NCBI RefSeq assembly: GCF_900176275.1
Contig: NZ_FWXD01000005.1
Span: forward strand, 62,001 to 126,000
Length of the DNA: 64,000 nt
Direction of reading: 5' to 3'
From: Andreprevotia lacus DSM 23236
GTDB lineage: Bacteria > Pseudomonadota > Gammaproteobacteria > Burkholderiales > Chitinibacteraceae
Shown here: positions 43,189-52,804 of the stretch, one piece after another
Numbering within the stretch: the first letter of the stretch is position 1
How the letters are laid out: each line of letters begins with the position of its first letter
Translations under genes and position numbers: made by a program
Notes under the pieces: model-generated
Databases searched by the model: none
What the model was told of the DNA's origin: nothing
Seen by the model: the letters and a program-made list of their open reading frames with translations, nothing else

Positions 43189-43767
43189 ATGCGGGTTCAA
43201 CTACTTAATTTATTCACAGCCATACTCTGTTCGCTGGCGCTGCACATGGCCGTGCTGGCGCTCGCACCGACGCGTGTGGTCCCCCCCCCCGCCAAGGCTG
43301 TCGCGAGCAAGCCTGTGCAGGTCTATTTGCCCTCTGCCAGCCATCAGCAGCCTGCAGCACCGGTTCCTCCACCGCCTGTGGCCAGGCCTGCCCCACAGCC
43401 GGCCACGCCGCAGCAAAGCGGCAAGCCACGCCCGCCGGACTGGTTCATGGCACTGCCAGGCGATCCGCACGACGCTTATCTGCCGCGCAACAGCCTCACC
43501 TTTGCACCCATGCCGCAGCAAAACATAGACCTGCCCGACCAGGCAGAGTGGCGCGATGTGACCGGCGCGGCGCAATTGGTGCTGTACGTGAACGAACTGG
43601 GTTATGTAGACGAGGTTGCCGTACGGGAAAGCACACTGCCGCAAGTGATCGTGCAAGCAGCCATCGACCAGTTCAAGCGGGCCGTTTTTTCACCGGGACT
43701 CAAGGAAAATCAGCCGGTCAAAAGCCGGATATTGATAGAAATCCGTTATCAGAATGGCAAATCATGA
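43189..43767 (+). CDS. TonB-like energy-transducer protein with a poly-C tract
   Basis: A 192-residue protein. An N-terminal membrane helix (residues 4-26, LLNLFTAILCSLALHMAVLA) and a proline-rich linker (PPPPVARPAPQPA) are followed by a C-terminal domain. The domain GAAQLVLYVNELGYVDEVAV and the later FSPGLKENQPVKSRILIEI fit TonB C-terminal strands. Ten Cs in a row (43281-43290) encode part of VVPPPA; a one-base slip would truncate it. It has no obvious ribosome site because the pilY1 terminator lies directly before the ATG. ExbB/ExbD are not nearby. Confidence 0.78.
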   Translation: MRVQLLNLFTAILCSLALHMAVLALAPTRVVPPPAKAVASKPVQVYLPSASHQQPAAPVPPPPVARPAPQPATPQQSGKPRPPDWFMALPGDPHDAYLPRNSLTFAPMPQQNIDLPDQAEWRDVTGAAQLVLYVNELGYVDEVAVRESTLPQVIVQAAIDQFKRAVFSPGLKENQPVKSRILIEIRYQNGKS

Positions 43768-43783
43768 TTTGTGTTTTACAGAA

Positions 43784-43812
43784 AAAATCCAGCGTAATCA
43801 GCTGGATTTTTT
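43784..43812. terminator. Bidirectional intrinsic terminator
   Basis: AAAATCCAGC / GCTGGATTTT stem with A-run before and T-run after it. It separates the rightward TonB-like gene from the leftward TlpA-like gene. Confidence 0.85.
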
Positions 43813-43832
43813 ATTGCCTGTAGCGCTAGAAA

Positions 43833-44333
43833 TCAGCTGTTCTTCTGTAGACCGGAAATTTCCTTTTTGAGCACTGCGATATCTACCTCACCGACATACT
43901 TTTTGATGATTTTTCCTTTTGAATCAATAAGAAAGGACGTCGGAGCCAATGTTACCTTGCCGAACCCATCAGCAATGCTGCCCGTGTTGTCATGGATAAC
44001 CGGGTAATTGACGCCGAATTTATCGACGAATTTTGCAATATATGCCGGTTCATCATAGTTCAGAGCAATACCGATTACCTGGAAACCGGTTTTATTCAAA
44101 TCGTTTTGCAATTGAATCAATGCCGGTACTTCACGTACACAACCGGTGCAACTCGTTGCCCAGAAGTTGATCAGGGTGACTTTGCCTTGCAGCGTGCTGC
44201 TGTTGAATGCATTGCCTTGCTGTGTGTTGCCACTGAATGCAGGCATGGCTTTGCTGGTGTTCATGAAGGTGAACAGGGTCAGCAACAGCAGCAGGATGGT
44301 CAGAAAGGAGATCAGCAGGGATTTTTTTGGCAT
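43833..44333 (-). CDS. TlpA/ResA-like thioredoxin family protein
   Basis: A 166-residue membrane-anchored thioredoxin. From ATG 44333 an N-terminal helix (LLISFLTILLLLLTLF) anchors it and the periplasmic domain has the CxxC site FWATSCTGCVREVPAL. LAPTSFLIDSKGKIIKKYVG contains the conserved cis-proline. Such proteins reduce disulfides for cytochrome c or oxidase assembly. Codon composition is more AT-rich than the neighbours. Confidence 0.88.
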   Translation of the reverse strand: MPKKSLLISFLTILLLLLTLFTFMNTSKAMPAFSGNTQQGNAFNSSTLQGKVTLINFWATSCTGCVREVPALIQLQNDLNKTGFQVIGIALNYDEPAYIAKFVDKFGVNYPVIHDNTGSIADGFGKVTLAPTSFLIDSKGKIIKKYVGEVDIAVLKKEISGLQKNS

Positions 44334-44427
44334 GTCAGGTGTGTGCAGGAAGTACAGAACAGGTTTTCTTCCATATTCTATGTAAAGAAGGAAAAGATAA
44401 AAACAGTTAATAAGGCCGGCCCTGACT

Positions 44428-44581
44428 TGTGGATAAGTCATTTTCCGCTGTTTTTTCATGATCTTGCTGCAAGACAAACCCGGTGCAGCATCGGCCATGA
44501 GCCTGTGGGCAAGTTGTTGGGCAAAATTTGCCTTCTTGCCGGATTGCCGTTGCTCCCAAAAGTGTTCGCAAGTTGTTCACA
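44428..44581. promoter_or_regulatory. DnaA-box-like sequences
   Basis: A perfect DnaA box (TTATCCACA on the minus strand) lies at 44428-44436. Weaker matches are TTGCCCACA (minus, 44504-44512) and TTGTTCACA (44573-44581). They follow an AT-rich stretch at about 44350-44412. The meaning is unproven; a single perfect box may occur by chance. Confidence 0.4.
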
Positions 44582-44600
44582 GCACAAGCTGTTGATTTCA

Positions 44601-44627
44601 TTGCGAGTTTGCAGATTCAGGTATAAT
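44601..44627 (+). promoter_or_regulatory. Possible sigma-70 promoter for rbgA
   Basis: TATAAT at 44622-44627 is a perfect -10 element, and TTGCGA at 44601-44606 is a -35 candidate with a short 15-base spacer. It lies 34 bases upstream of the rbgA start. Confidence 0.5.
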
Positions 44628-44661
44628 CCGTCGCTTTTTCGACGTTGAGAAGGAGCCATCG

Positions 44662-45561
44662 ATGGCCATCCAATGGTTCCCCGGGCACATGAATGCGGCC
44701 CGCAAGCAGGTCATGGAAACGATGGCCAAGGTCGACATGGTGATCGAGATCGTCGACGCCCGTGCCCCGGCATCCAGCAGCAATCCCATGCTCAAGCAGC
44801 TGCGTTTGCATCGTCAGCGCCCTGTGCTCAAGATTCTCAACAAAGCCGACCTCGCCGATCCTGCACTCAACAAGGTCTGGCTGGAATGGTTCCGCGCCCA
44901 GCCTGGCACCGAGGCCATCCTGCTGGGTGAAGGCGACAAGGCTGCAGCGGTCAAACGCATCCCCGATCTGTGCCGCAAGATCGTGCCGCACCGCACTGGT
45001 GGGGTGAAGCCGGTGCGCATCCTCATCCTGGGCATACCCAATGTGGGCAAGTCCACCTTGATGAACATCCTGCTCAATCGCAAGGTGGCCAAGGTGGCTG
45101 ATACGCCGGGCGTTACCCAGCATATCCAGCGTATCGATCTCTCCGACGGCACCATCGTGTACGACACGCCGGGCTTGCTGTGGCCCAAGATCGAATACGA
45201 AGAATTCGGTTACCGGCTGGCGCTGGCCGGTTCGGTCGGCCGCAATGCCTACAGCGAGGAAGATGTGGCCTGGTTTGCGATCGAAACGCTGACGCAACGC
45301 TACCCCGAGCTGCTCAAGCAGCGCTACAAGCTCGACAGCCTGGATGTGGAACTCGAAGCGCTGTTCCAGCTTATCGGCCGCAAGCGCGGCGCGGTACTGG
45401 GTGGCGGGCGCGTCGATTCCCAGAAGACCGCCGATCTCATCCTCACCGATTTCCGCAGTGGCACGCTGGGCCGCATCACGCTGGAAACGCCGGCCGACCT
45501 CGACAACCTGGTGCCGCTGGGCGACGAACCGGAAGAAGATGCGGAATCCGATGCGGAATAA
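44662..45561 (+). CDS. rbgA: Ribosome biogenesis GTPase YlqF/RbgA
   Basis: A circularly permuted GTPase of 299 residues that helps late 50S assembly. The N-terminus AIQWFPGHMNAARKQ is the family signature. Motifs come in permuted order: G4 ILNKADLAD first, then G1 GIPNVGKST and G3 YDTPGLLWP. An AAGGAG site precedes the ATG. It overlaps the next gene by 11 bases. Confidence 0.95.
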   Translation: MAIQWFPGHMNAARKQVMETMAKVDMVIEIVDARAPASSSNPMLKQLRLHRQRPVLKILNKADLADPALNKVWLEWFRAQPGTEAILLGEGDKAAAVKRIPDLCRKIVPHRTGGVKPVRILILGIPNVGKSTLMNILLNRKVAKVADTPGVTQHIQRIDLSDGTIVYDTPGLLWPKIEYEEFGYRLALAGSVGRNAYSEEDVAWFAIETLTQRYPELLKQRYKLDSLDVELEALFQLIGRKRGAVLGGGRVDSQKTADLILTDFRSGTLGRITLETPADLDNLVPLGDEPEEDAESDAE

Positions 45562-46432
45562 GCTGGCAGCGGTATTGCTGTTGCTGGCGGGGGCCGTGCA
45601 GGCGGCCACGCTGTCGGTCAAGGATGATCTGGGCAACACCGTGCAGCTGGCACAGCCGGCGCAACGCGTGGTGGCGCTTACGCCGCATGCCACCGAGCTG
45701 GTGGCCGCGCTGGCGCTGCAGCGGCTGGTGGGCATTGATGCCGCCAGCAATTACCCGCCTGCGGTGGCCGGGCTGCCCAAGATCGGCCGCTTCGACACCG
45801 TCAATGTCGAGGCCATCGTTGCACTCAAGCCAGATCTCGTGATTGCCTGGGAAGGCACGGCCATGCAGCGTTCGCTGCAGCCGCTGGCCAGGCTGGGCAT
45901 CCCGGTGTTCTACAGCAAACCGCAAACCCCGGCCGACGTCGCCGACAACCTGTTGCGGCTGGGCAAACTGCTGGGGGCGGACGACGCGGCGCGCGCGCAG
46001 GCCGGCAAACTGCAGGCCGATTACGCAGCACTCAAGGCGCGTTATCGCGGCGCAGCGCCGGTGCGCGTGTTCATGCAGGTCAACGCCCAGCCCTTGCTGA
46101 CGATTTCCGACCTGACCTTTCTCGGTCAGGCCATCAAGGACTGCGGCGGGGTGAATGCCTATGCCGCTGCCGGCGTGACCGTACCGCAAGCCAGTGCCGA
46201 GGCCGTGTTGGCATTTGCGCCACAGCTGCTGGTGGCCACCGGCAAGGTGGACGGCCTTGCCGGTTGGCGACGCCATGCCGCGCTGCCAGCGGTGCAGAAA
46301 GGCCAGCTGTACGGCATTGCCGACGACAGGCTGGTGCGCCCCGGGCCACGGCTGGTGCAGGGTGTGCAGCTCTTGTGTGATCGCATCGATGCGGCACGCC
46401 AAGTGTTCACACAGCCGAAGCCGGCAAAATGA
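45551..46432 (+). CDS. Vitamin B12/iron-type ABC substrate-binding protein (BtuF-like)
   Basis: A 293-residue periplasmic binding protein with a signal peptide (residues 1-18, ending VQA). TLSVKDDLGNTVQLAQPAQR followed by VVALTPHATELVAAL matches the BtuF/FhuD fold (class III binding proteins). IGRFDTVNVEAIVALKPDLV is the typical helix bridge. It starts at ATG 45551 inside the end of rbgA; the ATG at 45539 is an alternative. No BtuCD transporter genes are adjacent. Confidence 0.88.
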   Translation: MRNKLAAVLLLLAGAVQAATLSVKDDLGNTVQLAQPAQRVVALTPHATELVAALALQRLVGIDAASNYPPAVAGLPKIGRFDTVNVEAIVALKPDLVIAWEGTAMQRSLQPLARLGIPVFYSKPQTPADVADNLLRLGKLLGADDAARAQAGKLQADYAALKARYRGAAPVRVFMQVNAQPLLTISDLTFLGQAIKDCGGVNAYAAAGVTVPQASAEAVLAFAPQLLVATGKVDGLAGWRRHAALPAVQKGQLYGIADDRLVRPGPRLVQGVQLLCDRIDAARQVFTQPKPAK

Positions 46433-46471
46433 CATAGAATCGCAGCGGGTTCACTTCGATTCATACCGGCC

Positions 46472-46672
46472 ATGGATGCTGAATTCTCCGCACTGGAAGA
46501 CAAGGTAGGTGCGCTGGCGCGCTTGTGTCAGCAGCTGCGCAGCGACAATCACACCCTGCGCCAGCAACTGCTGGCGCTGCAGCAGGAAAACCAGCAGCTC
46601 AAGGGCAAGGTGGATGGCGCAAAAGAACGTGTTGCCGCCATCCTGTCGCGCCTGCCGGAGGATGAAGCATGA
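46472..46672 (+). CDS. zapB: ZapB-like coiled-coil protein (TIGR02449)
   Basis: A 66-residue coiled-coil protein (ALEDKVGALARLCQQLRSDN, then LRQQLLALQQENQQLKGKVD). Small coiled coils of this type sit before zapA in many proteobacteria and are assigned to TIGR02449, which resembles ZapB. It overlaps zapA by 4 bases (ATGA). Confidence 0.85.
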   Translation: MDAEFSALEDKVGALARLCQQLRSDNHTLRQQLLALQQENQQLKGKVDGAKERVAAILSRLPEDEA

Positions 46673-46974
46673 GCGAGATCAAGCAGCTCGACGTCACCAT
46701 CATGGGCCGCGAATTCCGCGTGGCCTGCCCGGTCGAGGAGGAAACCACGCTGCTGCAGGCCGTGGCCCTGCTCGACGAGAAAATGCACGAGATACGCGGC
46801 AGCGGCAAAGTGATCGGCATCGAGAAGATTGCCATCATGGCGGCGCTCAATATCGCGCATGAATACCTGCATGTCGATGCAGGCGGTTTTGACATTGCCG
46901 CATACAAGCGTAGAATTGACCGCATCAATCAAGTTGCCGATGCGGCCTTGCAGGAACAAAGCGAGCTTTTCTGA
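46669..46974 (+). CDS. zapA: Cell division protein ZapA
   Basis: ZapA bundles FtsZ protofilaments at the division site. The 101-residue protein starts with MSEIKQLDVTIMGREFRVAC and contains LDEKMHEIRGSGKV and IEKIAIMAALNIAHEYL, all conserved. It is coupled to the upstream coiled-coil gene and precedes 6S RNA, the classic zapA-ssrS-ygfA order. Confidence 0.95.
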   Translation: MSEIKQLDVTIMGREFRVACPVEEETTLLQAVALLDEKMHEIRGSGKVIGIEKIAIMAALNIAHEYLHVDAGGFDIAAYKRRIDRINQVADAALQEQSELF

Positions 46975-47007
46975 GCTTGCCCCTGCATAGCCGGGTTGGC
47001 CTACCGT

Positions 47008-47194
47008 CTGCTTTCCTGCGGTGCTCGTCACGGCTCAGATTCCTTGAACCGATAAATTGCTACCCGGCTGCCAGCCACGAAAATTCGCCTGTTGTGAGCG
47101 TTCCCTAGTCGAACGCACCTGATGGCAAACGGCAGGCAGCCACTTGAACCTCAGGGTTCAGGATGCGAGCCGGACGACACCTGCGGGAAAGCCC
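47008..47194 (+). ncRNA. ssrS: 6S RNA
   Basis: 6S RNA binds and sequesters sigma-70 RNA polymerase in stationary phase. The ends GCTTTCCTGCGGTG (47010-47023) and CACCTGCGGGAAAGC (47178-47192) form the terminal stem. The typical CTTGAACCGATAAATT bulge region lies near 47043, and the hairpin TTGAACCTCAGGGTTCA near 47143-47159. Its place between zapA and ygfA is highly conserved in proteobacteria. Confidence 0.88.
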
Positions 47195-47213
47195 CCCAAG
47201 CCTTGGGTTTTTG
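47195..47213 (+). terminator. Terminator of 6S RNA
   Basis: CCCAAGCCTTGGGTTTTTG: a small hairpin with a T-run right behind the 6S RNA 3' end. Confidence 0.7.
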
Positions 47214-47235
47214 CGACCTGTCCTGTTGACGGACA

Positions 47236-47366
47236 GGCATCAAGAACCCGGCAAAGCCGGGCTCTCACCGGTTTTCGAGAGCGAAACAGCGGCTTGTCCT
47301 GTTTTAATCCACATCCCCCGCCTTCGCCGCCGCGAAGGAGCCTCGCTGTCGCTCGTTGCTGGCACG
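47236..47366 (+). repeat. Two-hairpin interspersed repeat, copy E
   Basis: GGCATCAAGAACCCGGCAAA opens the first hairpin, and CCTTCGCCGCCGCGAAGG forms the second. It separates the 6S RNA from ygfA by pushing them about 300 bases apart. Downstream, 47367-47496 holds only a short frame ending MFLRLVEHEAPRLLVTERLD that I cannot assign. Confidence 0.88.
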
Positions 47367-47496
47367 GATCGGGCTTTTGTGAATTAGGGCACCGGGCGCA
47401 TGAAATGTTTTTGCGCCTTGTCGAACATGAAGCCCCGCGCTTGCTGGTGACCGAGCGACTGGACTTGTACATGAAGCGGCGCTATCACTGAACTCC

Positions 47497-48099
47497 ATGC
47501 CAATCCCATCTGCCCTCTCCAACGACAAATCCCTGTTGCGCAGCCAGTTGCGGCAGCGGCGCAAGGCGGTGCCTGCGGCGTTGCGGGTGCGGGCGGCGCG
47601 GGTATTGGCGCGGCTGGCGCGGCGCTGGCTCAGGCCGGGTCTGCGCGTGGCGGCGTATATGGCGGTGGGCAGCGAGATTGATGCCGGGGCGTTGATTGCG
47701 CTGGCGCGGCGGCGCGGTTGCCGGGTTTATCTGCCGGTCACGCCGCAACATGGACGGCAGCTGCGCTTTGCCGCGCTGGACGAACAAGCCGGCTGGCGCC
47801 TGGGTCGCTACGCGATACCCGAGCCGCAGACCGGGCGGCAGCAACAGTTGCTGAGGGCAACGCAGCTTGATCTGGTGTTCGTACCCCTGCTGGGTTTTGA
47901 CCGCGATCTGCGCCGCATGGGCCAGGGGGGCGGCTACTACGACAACACGTTTGCATTCCGCGGTCATCGCATCCGGCCCCGGCTGATCGGGCTGGCCTAC
48001 CAGTGCCAGCAAGTCGACGCCCTGCCGGTCGATCCGTGGGATGTACAGCTCGATGCCGTGCTGACCGAGCGGGGAATTTGTCGTCGTCGCGCACGCTGA
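47497..48099 (+). CDS. ygfA: 5-formyltetrahydrofolate cyclo-ligase
   Basis: A 200-residue folate enzyme converting 5-formyl-THF to methenyl-THF with ATP. LLRSQLRQRRKAV carries the N-terminal basic motif. PLLGFDRDLRRMGQGGGYYD is the ATP/Mg-binding signature. Position next to zapA and 6S RNA is standard; ygfA is often co-transcribed with ssrS, though here a repeat intervenes. The protein is unusually arginine-rich. Confidence 0.93.
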   Translation: MPIPSALSNDKSLLRSQLRQRRKAVPAALRVRAARVLARLARRWLRPGLRVAAYMAVGSEIDAGALIALARRRGCRVYLPVTPQHGRQLRFAALDEQAGWRLGRYAIPEPQTGRQQQLLRATQLDLVFVPLLGFDRDLRRMGQGGGYYDNTFAFRGHRIRPRLIGLAYQCQQVDALPVDPWDVQLDAVLTERGICRRRAR

Positions 48100-48236
48100 T
48101 GCATATACGCCGACTGTCCTGCCACAGCAACATGGTGCTAACGTGACACTTGCGCCATGACAAACGCAATAAAGTCACTGAACGCCGGTTCATGAACGCA
48201 TACACTCTTGATTAAATCGTTAGCGGAGATGTCGTC

Positions 48237-50777
<2,541 letters not shown>

Positions 50778-50810
50778 GCGCCTGACGCACCTGCTTGCTG
50801 TTGAGCAAAC

Positions 50811-50932
50811 GGCATCAAGAACCCGGCCAAGCCGGGTTCTTGCTTGTTGAGGCTGGTGAAACAGCGGCGCTCCGATTCCACACCCCCCGCCCTCGCCGCC
50901 GCGAGGGAGCCTCGCTGTGCTCGTTGGTGGCT
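50811..50932 (+). repeat. Two-hairpin interspersed repeat, copy F
   Basis: GGCATCAAGAACCCGGCCAA begins 34 bases after the PTS stop. The second hairpin is CCCTCGCCGCCGCGAGGG, the consensus form. The rest of the gap 50778-51075 shows nothing else. Confidence 0.9.
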
Positions 50933-51075
50933 TGCGGATGAATCGCGGTCCGACACGGAATTTCAGGCATCGGTGAGCCATGCCTGTGGCATGGCCGCTG
51001 TCAATCAGCAAGAACCGGGCTGTCACAAGTGGCCGGGATGGGCCAAGCTGCACTACCGCCGTTACGGATTGCACC

Positions 51076-51966
51076 ATGACCGCTGCCAGCCTTGTCCGCC
51101 TGTTTGTCCTTGCCGCGCTGTGGGGCGCATCTTTCCTGTTCATGCGCGTGGCGGTGCCGGCGTTCGGGCCGGTCTGGCTGATTGGCCTGCGCGTGAGCAT
51201 TGCCGCCGCCTTTCTGCTGCTGATTGCCGGCTGGCGCAGGCAGCCACTGCCGCTGCGCGGCAATGTGCGCCACTACTTCATCTCGGGCCTGTTCACCTCG
51301 GCGCTGCCCTTTCTGTGCTACGCCTTTGCCGCGCGCACCCTGTCGGCATCGCTGATGTCCATCCTCAACGCCACTGCGCCGTTCTGGGGCACCCTGGTGG
51401 CCGCGCTGTGGTTGCGGGTGATTCCGACCCGCAAGGCATGGCTGGGGCTGGCGCTGGGCGTGATCGGCGTCGCCACGCTGGTCGGCTTTGACCGCATCAC
51501 CGCCAAGCCCGGCGCTGGGCTGGCCATTGCCGCCTGCCTGACCGCCACCCTGTGCTACGGCTTTGCCAGCGCCTACAGCAAACGCTACATGCAGGGCATG
51601 GCCTCGTTCAATGTGGCGCATGGCAGCATGTGGGGCGCCAGCCTGGCACTGCTGCCCTGCCTGCTGCTGGTGCCCACCGTGCAGCCGTTCAGCAGCATCG
51701 CCCCGCAGGCATTGGCAGCCGTGTCGTTGCTGGCGATTTTCTGCACTGGCGTGGCCTACTTGCTGTATTTCCGCCTGATCAGCGACATCGGCCCGGCATC
51801 GGCGCTGACGGTGACGTTTTTGATTCCGGTCTTCGGCGTGCTGTGGGGGGTGATGCTGCTGGATGAGTCGGTCGGGCTCAACACGCTGGCGGGGGCATTG
51901 CTGGTGTTGCTGGGGACGGGTCTGGTGACGGGGTTTTCGCCAGCGGTCTTGCGCCGCAAGGCTTAG
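51076..51966 (+). CDS. EamA/DMT family transporter
   Basis: A 296-residue drug/metabolite transporter with ten hydrophobic helices in two EamA halves (VRLFVLAALWGASFLFMRVA opens the first). Start ATG 51076 is chosen from the longer frame because the membrane repeat begins there. LLGTGLVTGFSPAVLRRKA ends the protein. The substrate is unknown; RhaT/PecM-like exporters are relatives. No partner genes. Confidence 0.9.
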   Translation: MTAASLVRLFVLAALWGASFLFMRVAVPAFGPVWLIGLRVSIAAAFLLLIAGWRRQPLPLRGNVRHYFISGLFTSALPFLCYAFAARTLSASLMSILNATAPFWGTLVAALWLRVIPTRKAWLGLALGVIGVATLVGFDRITAKPGAGLAIAACLTATLCYGFASAYSKRYMQGMASFNVAHGSMWGASLALLPCLLLVPTVQPFSSIAPQALAAVSLLAIFCTGVAYLLYFRLISDIGPASALTVTFLIPVFGVLWGVMLLDESVGLNTLAGALLVLLGTGLVTGFSPAVLRRKA

Positions 51967-52100
51967 GACGGCACCAAGGGAATCCCGGCCATCGCGCCTG
52001 TCCGTTTGCACTCATCCATGGAACACTGCGTTCCATATTGCACCCTTTGCAATCGGTCAGTCTGACCCTACCTTAAGGCTACCTTAACCGGAGAGCCGCC

Positions 52101-52760
52101 ATGTCCACGCCCCATCTGATCAGCTTTGATCTCTGCCCCTACGTCCAGCGCGCCGTCATCACCATGCTGGAAAAGAACGTGCCGTTCGAGCGCACCTATA
52201 TCGACCTTGCCAACAAGCCCGACTGGTTCCTGCAAATGTCGCCGCTGGGCCGGGTGCCGGTGCTGCAGGTGGGCAACGAGGTCTTGTTCGAGTCGGCGGT
52301 GATTGCCGAATACCTCGACGAAACCAATGCCCCGCGCCTGCACCCCGAAGACCCGCTCACCCGCGCCAAGCACCGCGCGTGGATCGAGTTCGCGTCGGCC
52401 GGGCTGGTGTCGCTGTGGAATTTCTATACTGCGGCCGACGACAAAGCCTTTGCCGCTGCGCGTGCCGACCTGGACACCAAGCTCGACCGCCTGGAAGCCA
52501 TCCTGCAGGACGGCCCCTTCTTTGCCGGTGCACCGTTCAGCCTGGTCGATGCTGCCTTCGGCCCCTTCTTCCGCTACTTCCCGGTGCTCGAATCGCTGGG
52601 TGAAACCGGCTGGTTCGATAGCCGCCCCAAGGTGGCCAGCTGGAAGGACGCATTGCTGAACCGCCGCAGCGTGCAGGACGCCGTGCAGCCGGGTTATGCC
52701 GACAAGCTGGTGGCCTTCATCAAGGGCAAGGGTGGCGTGCTGGGCAAGCGCGTAGCCTGA
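52101..52760 (+). CDS. Glutathione S-transferase family protein
   Basis: A 219-residue GST. The N-terminal thioredoxin-like domain contains SFDLCPYVQRAVITM (cysteine-type active site) and the glutathione-binding GRVPVLQVGNEVLFES. The helical C-domain follows. It resembles the bacterial beta/omega-like class, often linked to stress or thiol repair. It is monocistronic and ends at a strong terminator. Confidence 0.92.
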   Translation: MSTPHLISFDLCPYVQRAVITMLEKNVPFERTYIDLANKPDWFLQMSPLGRVPVLQVGNEVLFESAVIAEYLDETNAPRLHPEDPLTRAKHRAWIEFASAGLVSLWNFYTAADDKAFAAARADLDTKLDRLEAILQDGPFFAGAPFSLVDAAFGPFFRYFPVLESLGETGWFDSRPKVASWKDALLNRRSVQDAVQPGYADKLVAFIKGKGGVLGKRVA

Positions 52761-52771
52761 TCGAGCACAGC

Positions 52772-52804
52772 AAAAAAACAGCGGGCATCTGCCCGCTGTT
52801 TTTC
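52772..52804. terminator. Bidirectional intrinsic terminator
   Basis: AACAGCGGGC / GCCCGCTGTT stem with a four-base loop, flanked by a run of seven As and a T-run. It separates the convergent GST and ampG genes and overlaps the ampG stop codon. Confidence 0.92.

Noticed and set aside
47367-47496. Short frame ending MFLRLVEHEAPRLLVTERLD
   Set aside because: No ribosome site and no plausible start outside the repeat; too short to separate from chance.
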